From an uncultured Prevotellaceae bacterium (GTDB lineage: Bacteria; Bacteroidota; Bacteroidia; Bacteroidales; Bacteroidaceae): a stretch of 64,000 nucleotides of DNA. Shown here one piece after another: positions 1 to 10,550 of the stretch; positions within the stretch are counted from its first letter, which is position 1; every line of letters starts with the position of its first letter. Both the position numbers and the translations under genes were made by a program. The notes beneath the pieces were generated by a model, which searched no databases, was not told the origin of the DNA, and worked only from the letters and a program-made list of their open reading frames with translations. The stretch is taken from positions 1-64,000 of the forward strand of contig CAMHUI010000004.1 of the NCBI GenBank assembly GCA_946188345.1. The letters are read 5' to 3'.

Positions 1-129
1 CTATATTTCAATCATTTCAAAGAACGCTTAGCGATTTTTAGTGGACAACAATGATAGAATACAATAAAAAAAGTTACTATGCCTGCATAAGCAAACATAG
101 TAACTTATAATTCTTTGAGCGCGCTCCCT

Positions 130-1419
130 TTAGTCGGCTTCTGGCTGTTTCTTTCCGAAGTTCGGGTCGATATCGAGGAAGGCCGTTACCAAGAAGGTGA
201 TGGCGCAGGTAGCAATGACGATGAGGAAGAACGTCTGATAGCCCACAGCCTGCTGCAGTGCTCCGGCGAACAGTCCGGGAATCATCATCGACAATGCCAT
301 GAAAGCCGTGCACAAGGCATAGTGAGAAGTTTTATACTCACCCTGACAGAAGTAAATGAGATAGAGCATGTAGGCAGTGAATCCAAATCCGTAGCCGAAC
401 TGCTCAATAAAGACACAGACATTTACCACGAGAAGACTCTCGGGCTGAGCATAGCTGAGATAGACATAGACGACATCTGGCAGAGTGATGGCGCAGACCA
501 TTGGCCACAGCCACCGACGCAAGCCATGGCGCCCTGCAGCCATACCGCCAAGAATACCTCCGAGCGTAAGACCAATCACACCGACAGTGCCCTGCACCAA
601 TCCGAGTTCCTGTGGGGCGATGCCCAAGCCACCGCTACCGCGCCCGTCGAGGAGGAAGAGTGTCGAGACCTTCACCAGCAATCCTTCCGGCATCCGGTAC
701 AGGAGCATGAAGAGAATGGCCAAGACGACCGTCTTGACGGGAGCCTTGGTGAAGAACGTCCGGATGGTATCCACGACGCCATTCAGGATGTCGCGTGCGC
801 TGCCCTGCTCTTTGGCCTGGTCCTCAGCGGGCCTGGGAAGGATGAACCCGTGCCATAGCCAAAGGGCAATCAAGATGCCGGCTGTTCCATAGAAGACGAG
901 GGCCCACGAAAAGGCAATGCTGTTGCGGGCGAGCACCTGCAGGTTGCCTGCAATCATAATGAGTACCCCCTGTCCGAAGAGGGTTGCTATGCGATAGAAT
1001 GTCGACCTGATGCCAACGAAGAAAGCCTGCTGATGCTGGTCAAGTCCGAGCATGTAGAAGCCATCGGCTGCAATGTCGTGGGTGGCGCTGGAGAAAGCCA
1101 TCAGCCAGAAGAAGCAGAGCGAACCCTTCAGCCATGCCGACGTAGGTATGGTGAAGGCCACTCCTCCGAGGGCTGCTCCGATGAGCAGCTGCATCGAGAT
1201 AATCCACCAACGCTTCGTCTTAATAAGATCAACGAATGGACTCCACAAGGGTTTGATGACCCACGGCAGGTAGAGCCACGAGGTATAGAAGGTGATGTCG
1301 GCATTGTTGAGTCCCATCTGCTTGTAGAGCACAAGCGAGACCGTCATCACGACTACATACGGCAGTCCCTCAGCAAAATAGAGTGAGGGCACCCATGCCC
1401 ACGGATTTCTGTTTTTCAT
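130..1419 (-). CDS. MFS transporter, AmpG-like
   Basis: 429-aa ORF, multiple hydrophobic helices; N-terminus PSLYFAEGLPYVVVMTVSLVLYKQMG is typical of AmpG-like MFS permeases. Confidence 0.8.
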   Translation of the reverse strand: MKNRNPWAWVPSLYFAEGLPYVVVMTVSLVLYKQMGLNNADITFYTSWLYLPWVIKPLWSPFVDLIKTKRWWIISMQLLIGAALGGVAFTIPTSAWLKGSLCFFWLMAFSSATHDIAADGFYMLGLDQHQQAFFVGIRSTFYRIATLFGQGVLIMIAGNLQVLARNSIAFSWALVFYGTAGILIALWLWHGFILPRPAEDQAKEQGSARDILNGVVDTIRTFFTKAPVKTVVLAILFMLLYRMPEGLLVKVSTLFLLDGRGSGGLGIAPQELGLVQGTVGVIGLTLGGILGGMAAGRHGLRRWLWPMVCAITLPDVVYVYLSYAQPESLLVVNVCVFIEQFGYGFGFTAYMLYLIYFCQGEYKTSHYALCTAFMALSMMIPGLFAGALQQAVGYQTFFLIVIATCAITFLVTAFLDIDPNFGKKQPEAD

Positions 1420-1439
1420 ACTTTTATCTTAATATGGTA

Positions 1440-4400
1440 TTATTCGTAAATACGTTTGATCTCAGCGCCTTGATAGTAGGTCAGCAGGATTTCGTCGTAG
1501 CTGTAGCCGCGCTCTCCCATCACAGCAGCTCCAATCTGACAGAGTCCCACGCCATGTCCCCAACCGTGTCCATGCAGGTGGAAGGTCAAGGGCACTGAGT
1601 CACCTTCGGCTCCCTTGGGATAGACTTTCTGTATCTCGAAGTTACTGCTCTTCAGGTGAGAGTCAGACAAGGCGCGTCTTATTTCGAGTTCCTTGCCGAT
1701 GGTGAAGTGTCCCTTGGTGCCTTGCAGCTTCAGTTTCCAGATGCGTCCGCTCTTGCCTCGCTCCAGGGGGATGATGTCGACGATGGCTCCCAGGTCGAGG
1801 TTTAGTTTCTGCTTCAACAGGGCCTGCAGACGCTCATTGGTAATCTCTTCATGCCAGTCGTTGAAGTCCTGAGTCTCTTGGTCGTAGTCGTTGAGCACCT
1901 GTCGGATGATGCCCTCGTCGCGTGTATTGCAGAACGGGTCCTTGACAGAGACGAGATAGGGTTTCTTGATGTCTTCCCAGCAATACTGGAACTCCTCGGT
2001 CCTTCCTCCGCAGCACTTCGAGAAGCGGGCATCGCAAATATCGCCCTCGCTCATGAGGATCTGTCCGCGGGTAGCCTTCACAGCCTCAGCCACGTGCGGA
2101 TTGGCTGCACGTGTGATGCCCTGGTAGCGCTGGCAGTGGTCGTCGGCACAGACATCGAAGATGGTATGGTCGTCGCGGTCGTACCAGCGGATGAGCTCGT
2201 CTTCCTTTTTGATGAAAGAGAAGAAGCTGTTCTGTTGCTGGTCGTGCGTCTTCATGCGTTGCATCTGAGCCAGCAGCCAGCTACGCGAGATGACGGCATG
2301 GGCCTTCAGCAGTTCAAGCGACGAGGTGGCGTTCATCTCGCTGGAGATGACGCTCTGCAGGTATTGCTCAACTGGAAGGATGTTGATGGCGCAGACTTTG
2401 TTTTCTTCTACGACAAGTCGCAGCACGCCTTGGAAGGTCTGTGTCTCATGGCGTTCCCAGTGGAAGTTTACTCCAATGACGACGTCACGCAGCGAGAACG
2501 ATGCCTCGGATGCTAACGGCCGGAAGGTAAGCTCGCGGTAATGCTCTCCCTGCCAGAGTATTCCTCCTTCGAACACGCTCACCTCCTGCTCGCCCTCCAC
2601 GTGCTCGCCCTTGGCCTCGTGGGCTCCGTTCAGTGTGAAGCTGATGCGCTCACCGCTGACGATGCCGACCTTGACGTTGGGCTCCTCGCCATCGAAGAGG
2701 GCCGACTGGGTGGTCAGCACGATTTCTTCGAAGAGCGTTTGTATGCGCTGTGCGATGCTGTCGGCTTCGGGCATGCTGATGCCACATTCGGCGATGATGC
2801 TGGTGGCCTGCTCGGCAGTGATTCCACGGAAGTCTTCCTCCCGGGGTGTCACGATGAAGCCTGCCATATCGAGCGAACCGGGGCTAACCATCATCTGCTC
2901 GCGCCCTTCGCGGAAGTAGCAGTCTGGACGGTGTTTGCTGCGGGGTATGATGACAGTCACGAAGTCGTCGGCATGGCGCCATGCCAGGATGTTGTGCGAG
3001 GGTTCATCCCTGCCCTCGCCTGTGATGGCAGCACTCTGCTGGAGGGCTTTGTATAGGACGTTATACATGGTTTCGTCAGACTTCTGCGAACGGCTGACGA
3101 TGACAAATATCGGGCACAAATAGTCGCGCACCAGACCAATGAATTCACCTTCGGCCATCTGATGAATGACGTCGATGTCGCGGCTGAGCCGTGGCCAGGC
3201 ATTCTGCAGGGGCAGGATGCCACTGGTGCCTGCCTGCAGATGCATGTGGTCAGGCGCACTGGCACCGCACTGCGGGCCGTTGTAGAACACGACGAGGTTG
3301 TTGTAGCGTGTCAGCAGCCGGTGTATCTCGCCGTAGTTGCCACGGATGCGCTGTGGCTTATGCTTGGTGCTGGGGATGGTGAAGTGCATGGGAAGAATGG
3401 GGAACGGATTGACGAGCAGCTGGTAGTCGTTGTCGACCACCTTGCTGAGCTGCACCTCCGGGCGGTTGTCGGCGCAGAGGAAGCAGGGACGCTCCTTGAT
3501 GGAGACCTTGTCAATCTTCGCCCCGGTAGAGACGATGCGTGCTGGGTTCCACTGCACCCTGAGTGTCTGCTCTCCGCTGACCAGCTCGCGGCTTCTGGCT
3601 CTCAGCAGGTCGCGATAGCGCTGACGGGCATCGTCCCAAAGGTCCAGCTGGCGATCGAAGTATCTGTCGAGCGAGTCTTCGACGTGCCCGGCCGTATGGC
3701 GCTCACGGGCCTTCAGCTCCATGGTGCGCAGCCGGTCCTTGTAGGCATTGTTGGCATTCTGCCGCTCAATGCTCAAGGCTGCGTCGCTGTTGCCCTCCCA
3801 TCGGCGGCAGAGGTATAGCTCGTCGTAGATGCGACCGATGCGGTAGCGGCGCGAGAAGGCAAGCCCCATGGCATAGTCCTCTCCGTAGCTGGTGTTGGGG
3901 AACTGTATCTGCCGGGCCAGGGGTGTGAAGAAAGCCCTCGGCGCTCCGAGGCCGTTGATACGCAGGGCATTGTTGGGGCCGTTCTCGTCGGTCCACTCGC
4001 GATGGTCGATGAGTCCCGGCGGGAGCGTATTCAACTGGAAGTCGCACATGCGGTAGCTGCCGACAATCATCGCGGCTTTCTGGTCGTAGAAGGCATCGAC
4101 GATGCGTTGCAGCGTGTGGACAGATGAATAGAGGTCGTCGGAGTCAAGCTGCACGGCGAAGCGTCCGCAGCGTGTGTCGTTGATGGCGACGTTCCAACAG
4201 CCGCCGATACCCAGGTCCGTCCGCTCGGGGATGAGGTGGATGAGATGACCACCCAGTGCCTTGATTTTCTCGGTGGTGCCGTCGGTAGAGTGGTTGTCCA
4301 CCACGATGACGTTGAAGGGGAAGGAAGTCTCCTGCTGCAGCGCCGAGGCTATGGCATCGGCAATGGTCTGCACGCGGTTATAGACGGGTATGATGACAGA

Positions 4401-5186
4401 GGCCTCGACGGCAAACTCCTGTTCGCCGAAGTCGGGAACCTCATAACTGGTCGTGTCGACGAGAGCCTGCAGTGCCGCCAGATGTCGGGTGACGACCTGC
4501 TCCATCTCCACCTGCACCTCTCGGTTGCGCGGGTTCACATAGTCGAACTGCTTCTCTCCGCTGGCTCTTCCGTCGGTCTCCTGCTCAGAGTATAGGTATT
4601 CGTTCAGGTGGCACAGGCTGCCCACGAGGCTCAGTGCGAGCCTGAGGGCATAGAAGGCGGCGTAGCGGAGCGACGGCAGATAGAGTGTTCCAGCCGACTC
4701 CTCCTCAGCCTCTGCCTCTGCGCAGAAAGCCTGCAGGGCGTCCGTACGCACCAGCCAGAGGGCACCGAAGTCGAAGTCGTCGCGCAGCGAACCTTCCTGA
4801 TAGTCGATGACGGGATGCTTCACTTGCTCTCCCGAGCCCTGGACTACCTGATAGTCGCTATACACCATCACGGCCTCCATGTTCTCTGCCGTCTGCATGA
4901 AACGCTCCGTGGCGTTCTGCCCGAGCGCTGCCAGCGTGGGTCTCACGCCCAGCAGCACATAGGCTGCATGAGCATTCCGTGCCACGGCGCTCACCGTGCT
5001 CCAGGCCGTCAGACTATCCACCTCCAACCACTCACAGTCGGCCGGACATTCGTGGGCAGCGGCATACGTCGGCGACGCCAACAGATAGATATATCGCACA
5101 CTCTTCGAGCGGCGCAGGGTGTCAAGGATGCCTCCCATAGCCTGCACATCAGCACATGGCAGGAAGCAGTCGATAGAATTACGCAT
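1440..5186 (-). CDS. Multidomain protein: family 2 glycosyltransferase + DUF4922/HIT-superfamily phosphorylase-like region + SpoIID/LytB-like domain
   Basis: 1248-aa ORF; GT2 segment [23 protein letters not shown]...QLDSDD; HIT-like segment [15 protein letters not shown]-terminal SpoIID-like [34 protein letters not shown] and [13 protein letters not shown]. Confidence 0.8.
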   Translation of the reverse strand: MRNSIDCFLPCADVQAMGGILDTLRRSKSVRYIYLLASPTYAAAHECPADCEWLEVDSLTAWSTVSAVARNAHAAYVLLGVRPTLAALGQNATERFMQTAENMEAVMVYSDYQVVQGSGEQVKHPVIDYQEGSLRDDFDFGALWLVRTDALQAFCAEAEAEEESAGTLYLPSLRYAAFYALRLALSLVGSLCHLNEYLYSEQETDGRASGEKQFDYVNPRNREVQVEMEQVVTRHLAALQALVDTTSYEVPDFGEQEFAVEASVIIPVYNRVQTIADAIASALQQETSFPFNVIVVDNHSTDGTTEKIKALGGHLIHLIPERTDLGIGGCWNVAINDTRCGRFAVQLDSDDLYSSVHTLQRIVDAFYDQKAAMIVGSYRMCDFQLNTLPPGLIDHREWTDENGPNNALRINGLGAPRAFFTPLARQIQFPNTSYGEDYAMGLAFSRRYRIGRIYDELYLCRRWEGNSDAALSIERQNANNAYKDRLRTMELKARERHTAGHVEDSLDRYFDRQLDLWDDARQRYRDLLRARSRELVSGEQTLRVQWNPARIVSTGAKIDKVSIKERPCFLCADNRPEVQLSKVVDNDYQLLVNPFPILPMHFTIPSTKHKPQRIRGNYGEIHRLLTRYNNLVVFYNGPQCGASAPDHMHLQAGTSGILPLQNAWPRLSRDIDVIHQMAEGEFIGLVRDYLCPIFVIVSRSQKSDETMYNVLYKALQQSAAITGEGRDEPSHNILAWRHADDFVTVIIPRSKHRPDCYFREGREQMMVSPGSLDMAGFIVTPREEDFRGITAEQATSIIAECGISMPEADSIAQRIQTLFEEIVLTTQSALFDGEEPNVKVGIVSGERISFTLNGAHEAKGEHVEGEQEVSVFEGGILWQGEHYRELTFRPLASEASFSLRDVVIGVNFHWERHETQTFQGVLRLVVEENKVCAINILPVEQYLQSVISSEMNATSSLELLKAHAVISRSWLLAQMQRMKTHDQQQNSFFSFIKKEDELIRWYDRDDHTIFDVCADDHCQRYQGITRAANPHVAEAVKATRGQILMSEGDICDARFSKCCGGRTEEFQYCWEDIKKPYLVSVKDPFCNTRDEGIIRQVLNDYDQETQDFNDWHEEITNERLQALLKQKLNLDLGAIVDIIPLERGKSGRIWKLKLQGTKGHFTIGKELEIRRALSDSHLKSSNFEIQKVYPKGAEGDSVPLTFHLHGHGWGHGVGLCQIGAAVMGERGYSYDEILLTYYQGAEIKRIYE

Positions 5187-5214
5187 AGTCTTTGTTTTTT
5201 AAATCAACTGCAAA

Positions 5215-5315
5215 GTTACGATTAAGCGAGGACAAAACAAAAGAAAAAAGGCGTTTTTTTTCTGTTTGTTCATCCGAGCGATAGTAACTTCGGCGCAGCC
5301 AATGTCACGATTAAG
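5215..5315 (-). repeat. Dispersed promoter-bearing repeat, copy 1 (related to 13369-13590)
   Basis: gttacgattaagcgagg...tttgttcatccgagcgatagtaacttcgg...gtcacgattaagcg matches the 13.4-kb tandem units; minus strand reads TTTG-N19-TAACTTTG. Confidence 0.75.
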
Positions 5316-5380
5316 CGCCCTTTTGGGAATCATCGTCCTTGACTTTCTCTCAATAGCGCCCCCTCTTTTTTTAGGAAGCA

Positions 5381-5600
5381 AAAAAAAGTTAATGTCCGGA
5401 ACAACCTTTGCATAAAGAGGTTAAGAAAGATTCTTTGTGACCAAATTTTAAAAAAAATCTGGTCTCGTCGTGACCAAAAATCAGACCCATATCTGGTCTC
5501 GTTGAGACCAAGGCTTGGTCTCTGTGTGACCAAAGGGTGGTCTCTATATGACCAAGGGCTGGTCTCGTCGTGACCAAGGCTTTGTCTCTGCACGACTGTA
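5381..5600 (+). repeat. 22-bp-period hairpin array A with conserved leader
   Basis: Units such as TGGTCTCGTTGAGACCAAGGCT / TGGTCTCTGTGTGACCAAAGGG / TGGTCTCTATATGACCAAGGGC / TGGTCTCGTCGTGACCAAGGCT; each has TGGTC-N7-GACCA inverted arms; leader AAAAAAAGTTAATGTCCGGAACAACCTTTGCATAAAG is shared with the 57.4-kb copy. Confidence 0.85.
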
Positions 5601-5679
5601 TAAAAGATAAGAGGGCCGGATAATCTCAATAATAAGGAAAGAGGGATAGCTGTGACACCGCCGCGAGGGTTTCTGCCGG

Positions 5680-6555
5680 TTAGTGATTGCGGTAGGCTTT
5701 TGGCGAGAGGCCCTTCATGCGCGAGAAGAATTTGCTGAAGGATGCCTGGTCGGCGAAGTGGAGTCGGTCGGCTATCTGGGCGATGCTCAGCTGCGAGGTG
5801 GTAAGCAGGAAGGAGGCTTCCATGATGATGAACTGATTGATGTAGTCGACGACGGTTCGGCCTGCCACCTGTCGGACCACACGCGAGAGGTAGACGCTGG
5901 AGATGTTGAGCTCGGAGGCGTAGAAGGCGATGTCGTGATGCTCGGCGAAGTGGAGTGGCAACAGGCGGATGAAGCCGATAAAGATTTCCTCCACACGCTG
6001 GGGTACGGTGCGCTGGGGAATGGCACGCTCCTGCACGCTCTGCAGGTCGAGCAGGAAGACGGCATAGAGCATACGCAGAATCTCTGCCTTGTAGATATGG
6101 TCTGAGTGCAGATAGTCGCGTATTTCCAACATCTTCTTGGCCAGCCGCAAGGCATCGTCGTGAGGCAGTGCCACCTTGGGCTCGTGCAGCTGCACAACGG
6201 GGGTATAGGCAATATACACGAGGTCGTGGATGGTGGGCAGTTCAATGGTCACGTGCTCGTCGGCCAACAGGCAGATGCCGTGGTAGTCGTCAGAAGCGTC
6301 AATAATGGTGACGGACAGGCCGGGGGAATACGTATAGACGTCGTCGGCACGCAGCGTCAGCTCCTTACCGTTGTAGACGATAGTGAGCCATCCCTGGGTG
6401 ACCAGCGTAAACGTGTAGGCTGCCATGTAGCCATGGGTCTCGTTGGCACGGTAGGTGATGGTCGCATCGGTCTCGTTGCAATATATCTTGCCGTCCCAAT
6501 GGGCCACGGGTTCCGCCCCATGCATCTTCATCCATGCCTCGCGCAAACTATACAT
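5680..6555 (-). CDS. AraC family transcriptional regulator
   Basis: C-terminal AraC HTH (LTTSQLSIAQIADRLHFADQASFSKFFSRMKGLSPKAYR). ORF track starts at 6636; the internal ATG at 6555 is preferred because the longer N-terminus runs toward the divergent promoter. Confidence 0.8.
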   Translation of the reverse strand: MYSLREAWMKMHGAEPVAHWDGKIYCNETDATITYRANETHGYMAAYTFTLVTQGWLTIVYNGKELTLRADDVYTYSPGLSVTIIDASDDYHGICLLADEHVTIELPTIHDLVYIAYTPVVQLHEPKVALPHDDALRLAKKMLEIRDYLHSDHIYKAEILRMLYAVFLLDLQSVQERAIPQRTVPQRVEEIFIGFIRLLPLHFAEHHDIAFYASELNISSVYLSRVVRQVAGRTVVDYINQFIIMEASFLLTTSQLSIAQIADRLHFADQASFSKFFSRMKGLSPKAYRNH

Positions 6556-6624
6556 ATCGGGTACAAAGATAAGGATTTTTCCTGAACAATGTATCGTTTC
6601 AGACAAATTTTGTATCGTTCTGTC

Positions 6625-6656
6625 TTTGTGAAACACAGAAAAAGGCTATAACTTTG
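6625..6656 (+). promoter_or_regulatory. Bacteroidetes sigma-ABfr type promoter for ferritin-like gene
   Basis: TTTG (6625-6628), 20-nt spacer, TAACTTTG (6649-6656). Confidence 0.65.
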
Positions 6657-6687
6657 CAGTCACTATTATTAACTTAAAAACATTTTT

Positions 6688-7143
6688 ATGGACGCAAAGA
6701 AATCAATTGAGGCCCTCCAGTTCTTCGCAACGGGACTGACCGAGGGCGCACTGGTGCACAAGTTGCAGGGACAGATCTTCAAGTCGCAAGGCTTCAGCAA
6801 GCTGGGCCAGAAGTATATCGACCACTTCAACGAGGAGATGGCGTGGGTAGAGAAGTTTGTAGAGCGTATTCTCGACCTGGGCGGCGAAATCAAGTTTGAG
6901 GGAGCCAAGGCTCGCGAACTGTGCTGCGACCCCGTAGCCTATATCAAGGCCGACCTCGACATCCAGAAGGCTGGCGTAGACCTGCTCTACAAATGTTGTG
7001 AGGGACTCATCAACGACCCCACCACCTATGACATCATGAAGGCTTATCTGGCCGACGAAGAGGAAGACCTCTACTGGAGCCAGGGCGCACTGGAGATGAT
7101 TGAGAACATCGGCAAGCAGAACTGGCTGTTTACTCAAGTTTAA
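6688..7143 (+). CDS. Ferritin-like / bacterioferritin-Dps family protein
   Basis: 151-aa four-helix pattern with conserved Glu/His (HFNEEMAWVEKFVERILDLGG; DEEEDLYWSQGALEMIENIG). Confidence 0.7.
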   Translation: MDAKKSIEALQFFATGLTEGALVHKLQGQIFKSQGFSKLGQKYIDHFNEEMAWVEKFVERILDLGGEIKFEGAKARELCCDPVAYIKADLDIQKAGVDLLYKCCEGLINDPTTYDIMKAYLADEEEDLYWSQGALEMIENIGKQNWLFTQV

Positions 7144-7157
7144 TTATAATAATAGGT

Positions 7158-7331
7158 ATGAAGGAACAAGTATTAAAGGCCATGCGCGAGGCTGGCAAGC
7201 CTGTTTCTGCAGGCGATGTAACGAAGGCACTCGGCGCCGACCGCAAGGAAGTGGACAAGGCTTTCGCAGAGCTGAAGAAAGACGGTGCCATCGTATCGCC
7301 CGTGCGCTGCAAGTGGGAACCTGCCAAATAA
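7158..7331 (+). CDS. Small winged-helix-like protein (57 aa), not in ORF track
   Basis: ATG 7158, TAA 7329-7331; MKEQVLKAMREAGKPVSAGDVTKALGADRKEVDKAFAELKKDGAIVSPVRCKWEPAK resembles a minimal wHTH; 14 bp after the ferritin-like stop. Confidence 0.65.
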   Translation: MKEQVLKAMREAGKPVSAGDVTKALGADRKEVDKAFAELKKDGAIVSPVRCKWEPAK

Positions 7332-7512
7332 CACCGCGTGACGAATACAACGGCTTCGACTGGTGCTCACGCACCACGACGCAATAATTTTTTTCTTCAA
7401 ACGAGAGGACGTCTGATTGGAGTGACTGAGCCGCAAGGCTGAGACACGCCATCCGGCGTCCCCTTATTATTTGATAAGGCCAAAAACAACAACATTCAAG
7501 AATAACGCCACC

Positions 7513-8454
7513 ATGGAAATAAAAGCCATAAAATTCAGGAAAGACGGTTTCTACTCTCAGCCCTTTGTCTTCGGCGGCGAAGAGGGAGTTGACCTATTCA
7601 ACAAGAACATCCGCTATCGCGGCAGTCTGCAAAACTATCTTATCGACACTGGCAGTGAAGTCATCCTGGTTGACACCGGACTGCCTGCAGGAACACCTGA
7701 GGAAGTGCCCGACGAATCATCACCTGCCTATACAGGAAAGGACATCTGCAGCTATATGGAAGCCTTCGAGGCCCTCGGCTACCAGCCCGAACAGGTGACC
7801 AAGATTCTGCTCACCCACCGCCACGCCGACCACAGCGGTGAGCTGCGTTCGTTCCCCAATGCCGAGATCTACGTCAACGCAGACGAGCTGACCGCCCAGG
7901 AACTGCAGGGACTCGACAGGCTGGTGCCAGTCAGCTTCACCGACGGAGCCTACTACAACTTCCCTAAATGTCAGAAGATACAAGACGGCATCTACTTCAT
8001 CAAAGCTAAAGGCCACACCAACGGCAACAGTATCGTCGTCGTTGAGAAGGACGGGCTGTTCTACATGATTCACGGCGACATCACCTACGTCGACGAAGCC
8101 CTCTACGAGAACAAACTGTCGGTTGTCTTCGACGACCTTGCAGCAGCCCGTGAGACTCTGAACCATGTTCGCGAATTCGTCAGCAGCCACCCCACGGTGT
8201 ATCTCTCGACCCACACCCCCCAGGGCTATGAGAACCTGGAGGCACGGCGCGTCATGGACTTAGAACACCCTGTAGAAACCATCTTCGACGAGATTGACTT
8301 CTCCAAGCAGGAAGCCTCCGGCAAATACGTCTGTTCCATCTGCGGCTTTGTATACGACCCGGCAGAGCACGACGGCGTAGCCTTCGAAGACCTGCCTGAA
8401 GACTGGCGTTGCCCCCGCTGCAAGCAGAGCAAGGAGAAATTCAATAAAGCCTGA
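7513..8454 (+). CDS. MBL-fold hydrolase (lactonase-like) fused to C-terminal rubredoxin
   Basis: [10 protein letters not shown] metal motif; C-terminal [18 protein letters not shown]...[13 protein letters not shown] rubredoxin; start at MEIKAIKF preferred over 7471. Confidence 0.85.
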   Translation: MEIKAIKFRKDGFYSQPFVFGGEEGVDLFNKNIRYRGSLQNYLIDTGSEVILVDTGLPAGTPEEVPDESSPAYTGKDICSYMEAFEALGYQPEQVTKILLTHRHADHSGELRSFPNAEIYVNADELTAQELQGLDRLVPVSFTDGAYYNFPKCQKIQDGIYFIKAKGHTNGNSIVVVEKDGLFYMIHGDITYVDEALYENKLSVVFDDLAAARETLNHVREFVSSHPTVYLSTHTPQGYENLEARRVMDLEHPVETIFDEIDFSKQEASGKYVCSICGFVYDPAEHDGVAFEDLPEDWRCPRCKQSKEKFNKA

Positions 8455-8596
8455 TGCGATGAAACTGACGGGAACAAGAAACAGAAGAAACACACTCATT
8501 CTGTAATATCGTTAGAAAAATCCGTAAATTATTGCATGGCAGTCTGCGGATTTTTTCTTATCTTTGCAGCATCTTACAGTAATAGTAATAAGGAAA

Positions 8597-9688
8597 ATGA
8601 AGAAAGTAATCACCCTGGCAATGCTGGCTGCGATAGTGCTCTCAGCATGCACGAACCCAAAAAAGAAAGAGAATATGACACATTTGACACTGACTCAGGA
8701 ATGGGACAAGACTTTCCCGAAAAGCGACAAGGTGGCCCACAAGAAGGTCACCTTCCACAACCGCTATGGCATTGAACTGGCCGCAGACATGTATACCCCA
8801 CTCACTCCCCCTGAAGGAGGAAAGTACGCCGCCATCGCCGTGAGCGGCCCATTTGGTGCGGTGAAGGAGCAGAGCTCCGGCCTCTATGCCCAACACATGG
8901 CCGAGCGCGGCTTTCTGGCTATTGCCTTCGACCCGTCGTTCACGGGAGAGAGCGGAGGCGAGCCCCGCCGCATGGCATCGCCTGACATCAACACGGAAGA
9001 CTTCCTCGCCGCCGTAGACTTCCTTTCAACCTTGGACAACGTAGACCCCGAGCACATCGGCATCATCGGTATCTGCGGCTTCGGCGGCATGGCCGTCAAT
9101 GCTGCTGCCATCGACCCGCGCATCAAGGCCACCGTAGCCGCAACCATGTACGACATGTCGAAGGTCAACGTGGAAGGCTACTTCAAGAGCGAGGACACGC
9201 CTGCCCAGCGCATGGAGAAGCGCAAGGCCATAGCCCGGCAGCGCACTGAAGACTATAAGAGCGGCAGCTACCAGCGTGCAGGCGGAGTCATCGACCCGCT
9301 GCCAGAAGATGCACCATGGTTCGTCAAGGACTACCATTCCTATTATAAGACTCCGCGCGGATACCACGAGCGCAGCGGCAACTCCACCGACGGATGGAAC
9401 GTCATCGGATGCCAATCGTTCATGAACCAGCCCCTGCTCTGCTGGGCACAGGAGATTGAGAACCCCGTCTTGCTCATCCATGGCGAGAAAGCCCACTCAC
9501 GCTACTTCAGCGAGTATGCCTTCGAACGAATGACAGGCAAGCACGTGGAAGGACAGAGTGCCACCGAAGGCAACAAGGAACTGCTCATCATCCCGGGAGC
9601 CTCACATGTCGACCTCTACGACGACGTGGCCGGCGTCATACCCTACGACAAGATAGAACAGTTCTTCAAATCAAGCTTCGCCTTATAG
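8597..9688 (+). CDS. Alpha/beta hydrolase lipoprotein (dienelactone hydrolase-like)
   Basis: Lipobox LSAC near N-terminus; GICGFGGMAVNAAAID nucleophile region; PGASHVDLYD. Confidence 0.75.
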   Translation: MKKVITLAMLAAIVLSACTNPKKKENMTHLTLTQEWDKTFPKSDKVAHKKVTFHNRYGIELAADMYTPLTPPEGGKYAAIAVSGPFGAVKEQSSGLYAQHMAERGFLAIAFDPSFTGESGGEPRRMASPDINTEDFLAAVDFLSTLDNVDPEHIGIIGICGFGGMAVNAAAIDPRIKATVAATMYDMSKVNVEGYFKSEDTPAQRMEKRKAIARQRTEDYKSGSYQRAGGVIDPLPEDAPWFVKDYHSYYKTPRGYHERSGNSTDGWNVIGCQSFMNQPLLCWAQEIENPVLLIHGEKAHSRYFSEYAFERMTGKHVEGQSATEGNKELLIIPGASHVDLYDDVAGVIPYDKIEQFFKSSFAL

Positions 9689-9720
9689 GCCGACTTTAGA
9701 GACTCTTCATCCCAACAATT

Positions 9721-9748
9721 CCCTCTGGTCACCCGCATGGCCAGAGGG
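9721..9748. terminator. Hairpin CCCTCTGG...CCAGAGGG between genes
   Basis: 8-bp perfect inverted repeat followed by an A-rich run. Confidence 0.4.
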
Positions 9749-9767
9749 CCTATAAAAAAAACAGACA

Positions 9768-10550
9768 ATGATGGACGGCACCACACTCGCACTCATCATA
9801 CCCTTTGCAGGAACGCTGTTAGGCTCTGCCTTTGTCTTTCTGATGCGCGACACCATGTCGGGCATCGTTCAGCGCACCCTCCTGGGCTTTGCCTCGGGCG
9901 TGATGGTGGCAGCCTCGGTGTGGTCGCTGCTCATCCCGAGCATCGAGATGTCGGGCCACGATGGCGCCCTGTCGGTACTTCCTGCTGCCGTCGGCATGCT
10001 CGCCGGCATGGGGTTCCTGCTACTCATCGACATGCTGACGCCCCACCTGCACCCAGGCGACGACAGTCCCGAAGGACCGCGAAGCCACCTCTCACGAACG
10101 TCGATGCTCGCACTCGCCGTCACCATTCATAACATCCCGGAAGGCATGGCCGTGGGTGTTGTCATTGCAACCATGCTACAAGGCGGTACCACCATCACAG
10201 CAGCCAGCGCACTGGCCGTCTCGCTCGGCATCGCCATCCAGAACATTCCCGAAGGAGCCATTATCTCCATGCCCCTTCGGGCTGAGGGAAACAGCAAGAC
10301 AAAATCTTTCCTTGTCGGCGGACTCAGCGGATTGGTTGAGCCCATCGGAAGCATCGCCATCATCCTGCTGGCATCCATCCTACAACCGCTGCTACCCTTC
10401 CTGCTGGCCTTTGCGGCAGGGTCGATGCTCTATGTCGTTGTCGAGGAACTCATCCCGGAAGCCTCACAAGGTAGGCACAGCAACCTCGGCACCATCGGAT
10501 TCGCCATCGGATTCGTATTGATGATGGTGCTCGACGTGGTACTTGGATAG
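9768..10550 (+). CDS. ZIP family metal transporter
   Basis: 260 aa, HNIPEGMAVGV and QNIPEGAIISMPL ZIP motifs. Confidence 0.85.
   Translation: MMDGTTLALIIPFAGTLLGSAFVFLMRDTMSGIVQRTLLGFASGVMVAASVWSLLIPSIEMSGHDGALSVLPAAVGMLAGMGFLLLIDMLTPHLHPGDDSPEGPRSHLSRTSMLALAVTIHNIPEGMAVGVVIATMLQGGTTITAASALAVSLGIAIQNIPEGAIISMPLRAEGNSKTKSFLVGGLSGLVEPIGSIAIILLASILQPLLPFLLAFAAGSMLYVVVEELIPEASQGRHSNLGTIGFAIGFVLMMVLDVVLG

Noticed and set aside
5459-5590. Possible CRISPR array
   Set aside because: 22-bp units are nearly contiguous, with only 7-nt variable centres and no 25-40-bp spacers or cas genes
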